Source: Bog-473 sp963741995
GTDB lineage: Bacteria > Actinomycetota > Acidimicrobiia > Acidimicrobiales > RAAP-2
Assembly (NCBI GenBank): GCA_963741995.1
Contig: CAVUKI010000008.1
Span: 124,001 to 188,000, forward strand
Direction of reading: 5' to 3'
Length of the DNA: 64,000 nucleotides
Position 1 is the first letter of the stretch; each line of letters begins with the position of its first letter. Positions 1 through 7,610 of this stretch are shown piece by piece. The translations under genes and the position numbers were made by a program. A model generated the notes under the pieces. The model made no database searches and was not told where the DNA came from. It was given only the letters and a program-made list of their open reading frames with translations.

Positions 1-321
1 TTACTTGTGCTCGGCGTCGACGCCGCCGGGGGGAGGGGTGCACGGGATGTGTGGGTTTAACGCCGCGAGGTCCGCCCTGGTCCATCTGCGCGGCCCCGGA
101 GACCTCCTCCGTTGAAGGAGCTGCCCCTGCCCGGCCGCTTGAACAGCCGAAGCTCGGAGAGGTGGAGGATGGGACTCCTTCCTCGCTGCCTGGCCACCAA
201 GACGGCGGTGTCAACGTTCGGAGTGGTCGGCATGGACTCCTCCTTCCGCCCACCCCATGCAGACGACAGCCCCGCGTAGACCCCTTCCGCCTTGGGTCTC
301 AGCTCAGGGGGGCGTTCGCGG
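1..321. other. No confident gene
   Basis: This stretch precedes the 3' end of the first minus-strand gene. A minus-strand frame ends with TAA at positions 3-1 and stays open for about 130 bases, but it shows no recognisable domain and only a short M-initiated segment. I see no RNA gene, terminator or repeat that I can support. Confidence 0.4.
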
Positions 322-1482
322 TTAGGCGGCGGAAACCGCTGGGGTCCGCGATGTGTCCGTTCGTCGCTGCAGCGCCTCGAGGACAGCGTCGACGGCCACT
401 GCGAGGAGGACGAGCATTACGAAGCTCGCCGAGATTCTTGGCGTAACCCTCGGCTGGGCGGCAACGACCGCAAATGCAAAGTAGGTCACCGGGTTGCGAA
501 GCAGAACACGGCCCCCGGCGCGCCAACTCCGGTAGGTACCACGGGCGGTCTCCAACTCCAAACCGCCTTGACGAGTTGGCTGCCAATCGAATGCACCCTC
601 AAAGTCGATCCGCCGCAACAGGCGCCAGCAAATGTTGCCGGTGGCGAACCGGACGGTCGCGGGGTTGTCCGGCCACCGCACGAAGGCAAGGTACGAAGCG
701 GGGGCCGCGAACCAGAACATACCGAAGGTGCGGTTCAGGGAGAGCGTAAGGGTCGTGTGGTAAGCGATTCCGAACCAGATGGCGAGCGGCCACAACTTTT
801 TGACGGCGAATCCCACCCCGAGCGCGAACTCGGTCACGATAGCTGCCCAGCTCAGGAAGGTGGCAAGCACACGGGGAGGGAAGTGTCCTGCGAGCTGGGC
901 CCACACGGCGTGGCCGTCGAAACCCGGATAACGCAGCCACGCATCCATGAAGTAGCCGGCTCGCCAATCCACGAGCAGCACCTTGTTGAGGGCAGCAGCG
1001 AAATACAGGAGCACGACTTGAAATCGCAACAGCCATGGCTCATCTTCCGGACCATTCAAGCCGGCGAGAACAAGAATGAGGCCGGTGTACAGACGGTTGT
1101 TCTCGTAAAAGGGTATCGACGAGGCGATCCCGAGCAGGACCACCCCGCCCGCGACGATTGAGGCCGCACGCACCCAACGGTTGAAGAACAAGCTTATCGC
1201 CGCGAGTCCGAACACTACCTGCAGGCCATGGTGAAACTGCGATGGCGTGCCGACGTGGCGCAGGAAATCGACGAAGGGTACGAGGTGGAAGGGGAGAGCG
1301 CTGAATTGCTGCTCGACGATGAAGCACAGGACCACAAACTTCGACATCAAGAGAAGACTCGGTTGCATCGGAGTCCCATGGATGACGAGGGGATTCCACG
1401 GGGCTCGGATGCCTGCTTTTCTCGGGGTGTCCGCCTCCCCGTCTGGTGACGAGGAGGCGGTGCGCGTTATGTCCGACGCCAT
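322..1482 (-). CDS. HTTM-domain-like integral membrane protein
   Basis: Predicted 386-aa polytopic membrane protein with several hydrophobic segments between about residues 45 and 275 and a second hydrophobic stretch near residues 330-370. The segment AALNKVLLVDWRAGYFMDAW and the conserved-looking His/Tyr/Trp-rich helices resemble the HTTM family (vitamin K-dependent carboxylase-like membrane domain), whose bacterial members mostly have no assigned substrate. The start overlaps the 3' end of the upstream minus-strand gene by 16 nt, so the two are probably cotranscribed and coupled. The ribosome-binding site is weak, and a start further inside, near the MQPSLLLMSK segment, is possible. Family call is from sequence pattern only; function unknown. 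Confidence 0.7.
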   Translation of the reverse strand: MASDITRTASSSPDGEADTPRKAGIRAPWNPLVIHGTPMQPSLLLMSKFVVLCFIVEQQFSALPFHLVPFVDFLRHVGTPSQFHHGLQVVFGLAAISLFFNRWVRAASIVAGGVVLLGIASSIPFYENNRLYTGLILVLAGLNGPEDEPWLLRFQVVLLYFAAALNKVLLVDWRAGYFMDAWLRYPGFDGHAVWAQLAGHFPPRVLATFLSWAAIVTEFALGVGFAVKKLWPLAIWFGIAYHTTLTLSLNRTFGMFWFAAPASYLAFVRWPDNPATVRFATGNICWRLLRRIDFEGAFDWQPTRQGGLELETARGTYRSWRAGGRVLLRNPVTYFAFAVVAAQPRVTPRISASFVMLVLLAVAVDAVLEALQRRTDTSRTPAVSAA

Positions 1483-1835
1483 GTCTGCGTCGGGTGGCCG
1501 TCCAGGCTGTAGCGAAGGGTTATTACAGCGTCTTGTCCCGCCGCATAGCTGCTTTCATACCGGTTCAAAATGTCGATCAACTGCTGAGGGGGGTACTCCC
1601 AGAGGCCGTGCGCAGCAACGCCGTAGCGGTCCGTCACCTGCTCGGGAGTCAAAGCATGACCGTGAACCGACGTCGAGATGCTGTACACCACGGCGTAATC
1701 GTTAGGTGCCCATGCGAGATAGCGCTCATTGGTGCCCGAAATGTGCACGAAGGCCACGGCGCCGAGCTCCACCAGAAGAATCGCGAGACCGATCAGCATG
1801 GTCAACGACAGCCGTCTCCCTCGGATGTTCAGCAT
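1467..1835 (-). CDS. Small membrane-anchored hypothetical protein
   Basis: 122-aa protein with a single N-terminal hydrophobic helix (about residues 10-32), then a hydrophilic, probably extracytoplasmic domain without a family I recognise. The ATG at 1835 is preceded by a purine-rich GGAGGG about 12 nt upstream. It is the first gene of a two-gene unit with the HTTM-like protein, overlapping it by 16 nt. HTTM proteins are often paired with a small soluble or single-pass partner, so a shared complex is a reasonable inference, but nothing in the sequence proves it. Confidence 0.6.
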   Translation of the reverse strand: MLNIRGRRLSLTMLIGLAILLVELGAVAFVHISGTNERYLAWAPNDYAVVYSISTSVHGHALTPEQVTDRYGVAAHGLWEYPPQQLIDILNRYESSYAAGQDAVITLRYSLDGHPTQTWRRT

Positions 1836-2298
1836 CGCGTTCGATTTCCCTCCAAATCGTCCACTAGGAGAACAAAGAGTCGACGACGGTGCCCGCTTCT
1901 GACAAGGCTAGCCTCAAGTTGCCGTTTGTGCTCCAAAGGACATGATCGCTCGGATCTCTGCTTGAGTCCACGCGCGTAGGTGCATGGCTTCCACATGTGC
2001 GGGTCAACAGTTGGTCAACGACGCGCCCCAGACCCGTGCCCAGCCTGAACTACTGCTCCAGACTCCCCCGAAGGATATGTGTGATCCACGCTGGCCGCGG
2101 CGAGCTTCCAGCAAGCGTCGCTTACTTTGACTGGAATCGTTCACCGCGGCCCAGGCGAGCTCCTGAGAACTCAGAATTACACCGATCCACTCAACCGCGT
2201 CCGTTGGATCCGACTGATTTCCAGCAGGCTTAGTAGCCTGGCCACGACGGCAACTACATGAGGCCTCAGTCGACCAGTCAGGGTGCCCGGTCGGGGTA
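1836..2298. other. Intergenic region left of the insertion sequence
   Basis: About 460 bases between the small membrane gene and the left inverted repeat of the IS1380-like element. Both strands have open frames, but none has a convincing start, ribosome-binding site or recognisable product. The promoter for the upstream minus-strand pair must lie here. I see no clear repeat. Confidence 0.4.
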
Positions 2299-2319
2299 CT
2301 AGCCTCGATAATTCGTCCG
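2299..2319 (+). repeat. Left terminal inverted repeat of IS1380-like element
   Basis: 21-bp end beginning CTAGCCTCGATAATT. It pairs with the right end at 3948-3968 except at positions 8 and 12 of the repeat. This marks the left boundary of the insertion sequence. Confidence 0.85.
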
Positions 2320-2354
2320 ATCACTGAACGGGTGGTGCGCGCGTCCGCGTAAAA

Positions 2355-2416
2355 AGCCCTCCGAACTGGAAGAATGTTTGTCGCTGAACACTCATTCCAA
2401 CCAGTCCCGGAGGGCT
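2355..2416 (+). promoter_or_regulatory. Hairpin overlapping the transposase ribosome-binding site
   Basis: Inverted repeat: AGCCCTCCGAACTGG at 2355-2369 and CCAGTCCCGGAGGGCT at 2401-2416, separated by 31 bases. The right arm contains the GGAGGG that serves as ribosome-binding site for the TTG start at 2419. In a read-through transcript from outside the element this arm would be sequestered, which is a known way insertion sequences avoid expression from flanking promoters. The arms are directly visible; the regulatory role is inferred. Confidence 0.6.
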
Positions 2417-2418
2417 CC

Positions 2419-3789
2419 TTGAAAGTGCACCGTAGTCGCTCGGTCCGTCGCGCCAAAGTGATACCCGACGGCAAGAACTTGGTCAGCCATGCGGGTGCGG
2501 CACTGCTGGCCGAGCTGGCCGATCGCAGCGGTCTGACCGAGGCCATGTCGCTGGCCATGGAGGACTGCGGGATCTCCTGGCACACCCACGATCCCGGTGT
2601 CGTGCTCACCCATCTGGCGGTCGCCATCGCGGATGGCGCGGATTGCCTGGCCGACATCGCCGCGCTCAAAGAACAAGAGGATCTCTTCGGTCCAGTGGCA
2701 TCAGTCGCCACAGCCTGGCGGGCCGTGCACGCCACCGCCGTCTTCGAGTTGCGGGCCATCCCGCTCGCTTTGGCCACCGCCCGTGAGCGCGTGTGGGCGG
2801 CGCAGCCGCCGACGGGCCCGATGATCTGGGACTTCGACTCGACCTTGCTCAACGTGCACGCAGAGAAGGAGGACGCCGCCCCGACCTACAAGCGCGGTTT
2901 CGGCTTCAATCCCTTGGGCGCCTGGTGCGACAACACCAAGGAGCCATTGGGCGCGATCTTGCGTCCGGGCAACGCTGGTCCCGGGGATGCCGACGACCAC
3001 CTCGAACTTCTCGAGCAGGTGGTCCGTTCGGTGCCGCTCGAATATCAACTCGGCCACGAAGAAGGTGACGACCCGGCACTCGTGGTCCATCCCATCTTGG
3101 TCCGAGCCGACTCGGCCGGGGCCAGTCACCGCTTCGTGAAGTCCCTCTCCGATGCCAACTTCGACTACTCGATTGGCTTTCCCATCAGCGGTTCTGTGCG
3201 TGATGCCCTGCTGTTGGCCCAAGAAGAGGACTGGGTGAGGGCGAGAGAACTCGATGGAGGGATCCGAGACGGTGCCGAGGTCATTGAACTCACAGAGATC
3301 ATCGAACTCAAGGGCTGGCCGGCCGGCATGCGGGTGATCTGCCGGCGCGAACGCCCGCATCCCGGAGCCCAACTCTCGCTCTTCGACATCCATGCCGGCT
3401 GGCGCCACACCTGTTTCATCACCAACACCACCGGCCCCGACATCGCCGCCCTCGAGCTGCGACACCGGGGCCACGCCCGGGTCGAGGACAGGGTGCGCTG
3501 CTGGAAGGCGTGCGGACTGGCCAACCTGCCCTTCGACGGCTTCTGCGCCAACCAAGCCTGGGTGGCGGTCTCGCTGATCGCTGGGTCACTACTCGCCTGG
3601 AGCCAAATGACCTGTTTCGACGGCGCCCTGGCCAAGGCGGAACCGAAAACCATGCGCTACCGCGTCCTGCACGTAGCCGCCGTCCTCGCCCACCGGGGCC
3701 GTGACCTCATCGTGCATCTCGACGAGTCCTGGCCCTGGGCCGCCGAACTGGCCACCGCTTTCACGCGTCTACGCGCCGCCTTCCCATAG
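2419..3789 (+). CDS. IS1380 family DDE transposase
   Basis: 456-aa transposase if translation starts at TTG 2419, where the reading frame begins LKVHRSRSV and GGAGGG lies just upstream. An ATG 45 nt earlier (2374) is in frame but has poorer spacing and would sit inside the hairpin loop. The segment IWDFDSTLLNVHAEKEDAAP followed by YKRGFGFNPLGAW is typical of actinobacterial IS1380 transposases and includes the first catalytic Asp region. The C-terminal part is rich in conserved aromatic residues as in the family. The frame is uninterrupted and both ends of the element are present, so the copy could still be active. Confidence 0.9.
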   Translation: MKVHRSRSVRRAKVIPDGKNLVSHAGAALLAELADRSGLTEAMSLAMEDCGISWHTHDPGVVLTHLAVAIADGADCLADIAALKEQEDLFGPVASVATAWRAVHATAVFELRAIPLALATARERVWAAQPPTGPMIWDFDSTLLNVHAEKEDAAPTYKRGFGFNPLGAWCDNTKEPLGAILRPGNAGPGDADDHLELLEQVVRSVPLEYQLGHEEGDDPALVVHPILVRADSAGASHRFVKSLSDANFDYSIGFPISGSVRDALLLAQEEDWVRARELDGGIRDGAEVIELTEIIELKGWPAGMRVICRRERPHPGAQLSLFDIHAGWRHTCFITNTTGPDIAALELRHRGHARVEDRVRCWKACGLANLPFDGFCANQAWVAVSLIAGSLLAWSQMTCFDGALAKAEPKTMRYRVLHVAAVLAHRGRDLIVHLDESWPWAAELATAFTRLRAAFP

Positions 3790-3947
3790 CGAGGTGGGTC
3801 CCGGCGCCCGACCCCGAAGCGATTCCGCAGGGCGTGACATCACGAAACGAATCAAGCGATCTGGATCCTTCACGCCCTCGATGCGTCAGCGCGCCATCAA
3901 GGAGTCAGCGAACGAGCCCTCGCTGCTGGAGTCCGCTCGCCCACGGT

Positions 3948-3968
3948 CGGACGAATGATCAAGGCTAG
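3948..3968 (-). repeat. Right terminal inverted repeat of IS1380-like element
   Basis: 21-bp end, inverted copy of 2299-2319 with two mismatches. No matching target-site duplication is seen outside it. Confidence 0.85.
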
Positions 3969-4001
3969 GCGCGGAAGTTGACTTGTATAGGAATCCATGG
4001 C

Positions 4002-4163
4002 TTACCCACCGGTAGCTGTCCTCCAGTCATCGACGATGCTCGAGGGCGGCGTCACGTCGGGGTCGTTCGGGTCGACCTTGGCGAACAAGTTCGGCCGGAT
4101 CGTCCGCAGTTCGGCGTTCGTCGGGTCGGAGCCGTAGCCGTACACGTCGAGCGGGTCGGTCAT
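4002..4163 (-). CDS. 53-aa protein translationally coupled to the integrase
   Basis: The ATG at 4163 overlaps the integrase stop codon in an ATGA arrangement, so ribosomes ending the integrase can restart here. The product begins MTDPLDVYGYGSDPTNAEL and is acidic and proline-rich (DPNDPDVTPP), with no cysteine and no clear helix-turn-helix. I do not recognise a family. A small gene directly behind an integrase is often an excision or directionality factor, but those are usually basic, so that role is only a weak guess. The IS1380-like element inserted 33 bp beyond its stop codon. Confidence 0.6.
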   Translation of the reverse strand: MTDPLDVYGYGSDPTNAELRTIRPNLFAKVDPNDPDVTPPSSIVDDWRTATGG

Positions 4164-5296
4164 GCCGGGAGCAGGTCGACGGCCGCAGCTGCGTCGACAC
4201 CGGACTTCGTCGCCGTGGCGTAGGTGTCGATCATCCTGGTGGACTTCCAGCCCACTGTGAGAGCCACAGCGTGCGCAGGGACGCCCGCAGCGAGCAGCTG
4301 CGTCACGTAGAACTTGCGCAGCTGGTGGAAGGTGGCGCCACGGACGTGCGCAGCGCCACGGACACACACGAACCGATCGGACAGCACGCCAGGATTCACC
4401 GGCTCCGTGCCGCCGTCGATTACGTAGGTGTCAGCCGGTCCCGCCTTGCCGAGAACCTCCTGCAGCACTGCGAGGTTCCGGCCCTCGACGCGGGCCGTGC
4501 GCTCGTCGCCCGTCTTCGTGGACTTGATCGACACCTTGCCGTCGACCTCGGTCGCTGCCTTGTCGATGCGGATGCGCCCGTGCTTCAGGTCGACGTCGGC
4601 CCACCGGAGTGCAGCGACTTCACCGGCACGAGCGCCCGTGAAGACGGCCAGGGCGATCGCCGGACCCATGTCCTTGCCGTAGTCGAGTCCCGAGTGCAGC
4701 AGCTTGGCGACCTCGTCGGCCGTGGGGATCTTCTTCGTGGACTTCGTCGCAGCCGGTGCGACGGACACTGTCGCTGGCGAGGCGGCGATGTAGCGCCGAC
4801 GTACTGCGAACGACAGCGCCGATGAGATCAGCGCAGCGAACCGATGCACGCTGTTGTCGGACAGTCCGTCGACGTCGGTCCACGCTGCGTACTGCCGCTC
4901 CAGGTGATCGGCCGACAGGTCGGCGAGCCGGATCTCGCCGAGCGCCGGACGGATGCGGTTCTCGACCTGGCTCCGGTTCTCGTCTGCTGTCCTTGGTGCC
5001 CACCGCTTGCCCTGCTTCGTCCGCCCGTAGTCGAGCCATTCCGTCAGGACGTCGCCGAACGTCGGCCCGCCGCTCGATGCAGCTGCAGCTGCAGCTGCTG
5101 GCGCTGTCGGCTCCAGGTTGCGCACGGCCCGCTCTGCTTGCTTGCGTGTCAGCGGCTCCGCCTTGCTGCCGAACGTGGCCCGCAGCTGCTTGCCGTCGAG
5201 CCGGTAGCGGTAGCGCCAGACTCCGGAGCCTGGTGCAGTCTCCGTTAGGCTTCCTGTGCCGTATGTCCCGACCATCTGTCCTTGTTGCCTTGCCAT
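4160..5296 (-). CDS. Tyrosine recombinase / phage-type integrase
   Basis: 378-aa integrase. The ATG at 5296 has a good upstream GGGAGG; the frame stays open further upstream into the tRNA, but that part is non-coding. Residues about 1-60 resemble the AP2-like arm-binding domain (GTYGTGSLTE, WRYRYRLDGKQLRATFGSK), about 85-175 the SAM-like core-binding domain, and about 200-375 the catalytic domain. The active-site set is complete: Arg in TGARAGEVAALRW, HQLRKF (HxxR), Trp in the VGWKSTRMID segment and Tyr in DTYATA. It lies on the 5' side of tRNA-Ser(GCT), unlike the usual position downstream of a tRNA 3' end, so its attachment site is not obvious from this window. Confidence 0.92.
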   Translation of the reverse strand: MARQQGQMVGTYGTGSLTETAPGSGVWRYRYRLDGKQLRATFGSKAEPLTRKQAERAVRNLEPTAPAAAAAAASSGGPTFGDVLTEWLDYGRTKQGKRWAPRTADENRSQVENRIRPALGEIRLADLSADHLERQYAAWTDVDGLSDNSVHRFAALISSALSFAVRRRYIAASPATVSVAPAATKSTKKIPTADEVAKLLHSGLDYGKDMGPAIALAVFTGARAGEVAALRWADVDLKHGRIRIDKAATEVDGKVSIKSTKTGDERTARVEGRNLAVLQEVLGKAGPADTYVIDGGTEPVNPGVLSDRFVCVRGAAHVRGATFHQLRKFYVTQLLAAGVPAHAVALTVGWKSTRMIDTYATATKSGVDAAAAVDLLPA

Positions 5297-5343
5297 CTTG
5301 GTTGCCTCCCGCTGGAACCGTGGGCAACCACAATGCTGTCGCG

Positions 5344-5364
5344 ATTGAGACACTATTGAGACAC
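5344..5364. repeat. Two 11-bp-spaced direct repeats upstream of the integrase
   Basis: ATTGAGACAC occurs at 5344-5353 and again at 5355-5364, about 50 bp upstream of the integrase start. Short direct repeats in this position commonly serve as arm-type integrase sites or as an operator. The identity of the repeat is seen directly; the role is inferred. Confidence 0.5.
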
Positions 5365-5404
5365 AACGGTAGGTTCGGAGGCATAAACAGCCTCTGAACT
5401 GCAT

Positions 5405-5493
5405 GGAGAGGTGCGAGAGCGGCCGAATCGGACTCACTGCTAATGAGTTGACCTGGGTAACCGGGTCCGAGGGTTCAAATCCCTCCCTCTCCG
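5405..5493 (+). tRNA. tRNA-Ser (GCT)
   Basis: Acceptor arms GGAGAGG (5405-5411) and CCTCTCC (5486-5492) pair perfectly, followed by discriminator G. The T-arm is GAGGG-TTCAAAT-CCCTC. The anticodon loop is CTGCTAA, giving GCT, which reads AGC/AGU serine codons. The long variable arm expected of a serine tRNA is present between the anticodon stem and the T-arm. CCA is not encoded. It lies 117 bp upstream of the rimO start and next to an integrase gene. Confidence 0.95.
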
Positions 5494-5609
5494 CTCGGGG
5501 GTCGGGCACGTGGTGCCGGACGATCCGGATGGTTGGCCCGCTCCGGCGGGCCTGCCGGGTTCCGTCGCCCCGACGGGATCCGGCCTTGTGCGGAGGAGTG
5601 TGTGACGTC

Positions 5610-7010
5610 GTGGGCCTCTACTGGCTGCAGACCTTGGGGTGCCCGAAGAACCAGGTCGACTCGGACAAGCTGGAGGGCTATCTCGCGGCACAGGGGTATG
5701 GCCGCGCCCCGGACGCGGAGGTGGCTGACCTCGTCGTGGTCAACACGTGCGCGTTCATCGATGCCGCCCGCCAGGAGTCGATCGACACGGTCCTGACGCT
5801 GGCCGACCGCCGTCGGCCGGGCGCCCGCCTGGTCGTGACGGGGTGTATGGCGGAGCGTTACGGCGACGAGTTGCGAGATGCCCTCCCCGAGGTCGACCTC
5901 GTGGCTGGATTCGGATCCGAGCTCACCACTCCCCTCACAACTCCGTCCGACGTGGGTGCCGTCCCCGTCACGCTGACGCACGGGCGTCGTGACGCCCGAC
6001 CCGAGCAGACCACGAATGGATTCGACCTGCTGGAGTTGCCGCGGCCGGCGGCCCACGCCCCCTGGGCGTATATCAAGGTCGCTGAGGGCTGCGACCGCAT
6101 CTGTGGCTTCTGTGCCATCCCGTCGTTCCGGGGCAAGCAGCGGTCTCGATCGACCGAGGACGTGTTGGCCGAAGTCGACGCGTTGCGCGGTCCTAGCGAC
6201 GGCGCACCGCCCCTGCGCGAGATTGTCCTCGTCGCCCAGGACCTGGCCTCCTTCGGCCGCGATCGCTCGGGGCCGGGCCGGCGGACCCGCATCGCCCATG
6301 GGCCCTCGCCCATTGCCGCTTTGACCCGCGCCGTGGCGACCCGCGTCGAGCGCACCCGGTTGCTCTACCTCTACCCCTCGGGCCTGACCGACGAGCTGAT
6401 CGAGACCGTGCTCGGCACGGGCGTGCCGTACTTCGACCTCTCGCTCCAGCACGTGTCGCGTCCCTTGCTCGCCGCCATGCGTCGCTGGGGTGACGGCGAC
6501 CGTTTCCTGCGCCGCATCGACGACATCAGGGCAGCCGAGTCCGACGCCACCTTCCGTTCGTCCTTCATCCTCGGCTACCCGGGCGAGACCGAGCGTGACC
6601 ACGACCTCCTCCTCGAATTCCTCGCGGCGGCCCAGCTGGACTGGGCCGGCTTCTTTCCCTACTCCCTCGAGGACGGCACCCACGCTGCCGGCCTCGACAC
6701 ACAGGTACCGACCGAGCTCGCGCTCGAGCGCCTGCGCGAGTGCGCCGAACTGCAGGACGCCATCACGGCCGCCAAGCGGGACGCGCTGATCGGCGTGACC
6801 CGCCAGGTCCTCGTCGATGCGCCCGGCCAGGGCCGCACCGTGCACGAGGCACCCGAGATCGACGGCATCGTCCACCTTCCCCACGACCTTGCGGTCGGCA
6901 GCCTCGTCGACGTCACCATCACCGGAGCGGAGGGACCCGACCTGTACGCCCGCGCCACCGACCGCAATCCGGTTCCCGACGGTGCCGCGGCAGGAGCGGG
7001 AAATTTGTGA
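5610..7010 (+). CDS. rimO: Ribosomal protein S12 methylthiotransferase RimO
   Basis: 466-aa radical-SAM enzyme that methylthiolates the conserved Asp of ribosomal protein S12. GTG 5610 was chosen because GGAGGAG lies about 11 nt upstream and the protein then begins at the family N-terminus; the open frame further upstream is only the tRNA. The N-terminal MTTase domain carries the cluster cysteines in TLGCPKNQVDSD (Cys11), NTCAFI and TGCMAERY. The radical-SAM cluster is C161-x3-C165-x2-C168 (GCDRICGFCAIPSFRGKQRS). The last 65 residues form a TRAM-like domain. GTGA overlap with pgsA downstream shows they are an operon. Confidence 0.97.
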   Translation: MGLYWLQTLGCPKNQVDSDKLEGYLAAQGYGRAPDAEVADLVVVNTCAFIDAARQESIDTVLTLADRRRPGARLVVTGCMAERYGDELRDALPEVDLVAGFGSELTTPLTTPSDVGAVPVTLTHGRRDARPEQTTNGFDLLELPRPAAHAPWAYIKVAEGCDRICGFCAIPSFRGKQRSRSTEDVLAEVDALRGPSDGAPPLREIVLVAQDLASFGRDRSGPGRRTRIAHGPSPIAALTRAVATRVERTRLLYLYPSGLTDELIETVLGTGVPYFDLSLQHVSRPLLAAMRRWGDGDRFLRRIDDIRAAESDATFRSSFILGYPGETERDHDLLLEFLAAAQLDWAGFFPYSLEDGTHAAGLDTQVPTELALERLRECAELQDAITAAKRDALIGVTRQVLVDAPGQGRTVHEAPEIDGIVHLPHDLAVGSLVDVTITGAEGPDLYARATDRNPVPDGAAAGAGNL

Positions 7011-7600
7011 GCGAGGCCACGCACGAGCCCGCCTCGCAGACGGGGTTCACTTTCGGCCCCAGCGCCCTGGTCACGCCGGCCAACGCCGTCACCGTGGCCC
7101 GGCTGCTCGCCGCGCCGGTCTACGTGCTCATGCTCGTCGCCTGGGGTGCTTCGTGGATCAACGTCGTCGTCGGCTTCCTGCTTGCGGCCAGCGACGGGCT
7201 CGATGGCTTCATGGCCCGCCGCCACGGCACGACCCGCTCGGGTGCCTTCCTCGATCCCCTGGCCGACAAGGCGTGTGTCCTCGCCGCCATGTTCACGCTC
7301 GCCGTGGAGGGCCATCTGCCGTGGCTGCCCGTGATCCTCATCACGATCCGCGAGGTCGGCATGCAGCTCTACCGTTCCTGGGTCGGCCGGCGCGGCGTGT
7401 CCATTCCGGCTCGCAAGTCGGCCAAGATCAAGACGCTCGTGCAGGACCTGGCGATCGGCTCGGTCATCATCCCGCCGCTGGCGCATCAGCACACGCTGCA
7501 GGTCACCATGATCTGGTTTGCCTGCGCGCTCACGCTCTACACCGGTGCCGAGTACTTCCTTGACGGGCGTCGGGTGCTGCGCGGCACGACCACCACCTAA
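7007..7600 (+). CDS. pgsA: CDP-diacylglycerol-glycerol-3-phosphate phosphatidyltransferase PgsA
   Basis: 197-aa membrane enzyme that makes phosphatidylglycerophosphate, the first committed step to phosphatidylglycerol and cardiolipin. The CDP-alcohol phosphotransferase signature is complete: D63-x2-D66-G67-x2-A70-R71-x7-G79-x3-D83-x3-D87 (SDGLDGFMARR ... FLDPLAD). About five hydrophobic helices are visible. GTG 7007 overlaps the rimO stop by 4 nt with GGAG upstream, so translation is probably coupled. Other CDP-alcohol phosphatidyltransferases share the motif, but the size and the rimO-pgsA-cinA order favour PgsA. Confidence 0.93.
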   Translation: MSEATHEPASQTGFTFGPSALVTPANAVTVARLLAAPVYVLMLVAWGASWINVVVGFLLAASDGLDGFMARRHGTTRSGAFLDPLADKACVLAAMFTLAVEGHLPWLPVILITIREVGMQLYRSWVGRRGVSIPARKSAKIKTLVQDLAIGSVIIPPLAHQHTLQVTMIWFACALTLYTGAEYFLDGRRVLRGTTTT

Positions 7601-7610
7601 GGTCGCCTCC

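Larger units (their letters stand above)
2299..3968 (+). mobile_element. IS1380-like insertion sequence
   Basis: A 1,670-bp element bounded by inverted repeats at 2299-2319 and 3948-3968 (19 of 21 positions match) and carrying one transposase gene that fills most of it. Size and single-ORF layout fit the IS1380 family. Four-base target duplications are usual for that family, but the flanks (GGTA on the left, GCGC on the right) do not match. Either the target duplication has been lost or recombined, or the insertion is old. The right end lies only 33 bp from the 3' end of the small integrase-linked gene, so the element sits in the same accessory region as the integrase. Confidence 0.85.

Noticed and set aside
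2004..2852. Minus-strand 282-codon frame across the left end of the insertion sequence
   Set aside because: It spans the IS boundary and the transposase start on the opposite strand, with Ser/Ala-rich antisense composition and no start signal.
2295..3972. Target-site duplication around the IS1380-like element
   Set aside because: The four bases outside each end (GGTA and GCGC) differ, also when the ends are shifted by one base.
5405..5493. Duplicate of the tRNA-Ser 3' end at the far side of the left accessory region
   Set aside because: I found no matching segment in positions 1-5300, so att sites for the integrase cannot be assigned in this window.
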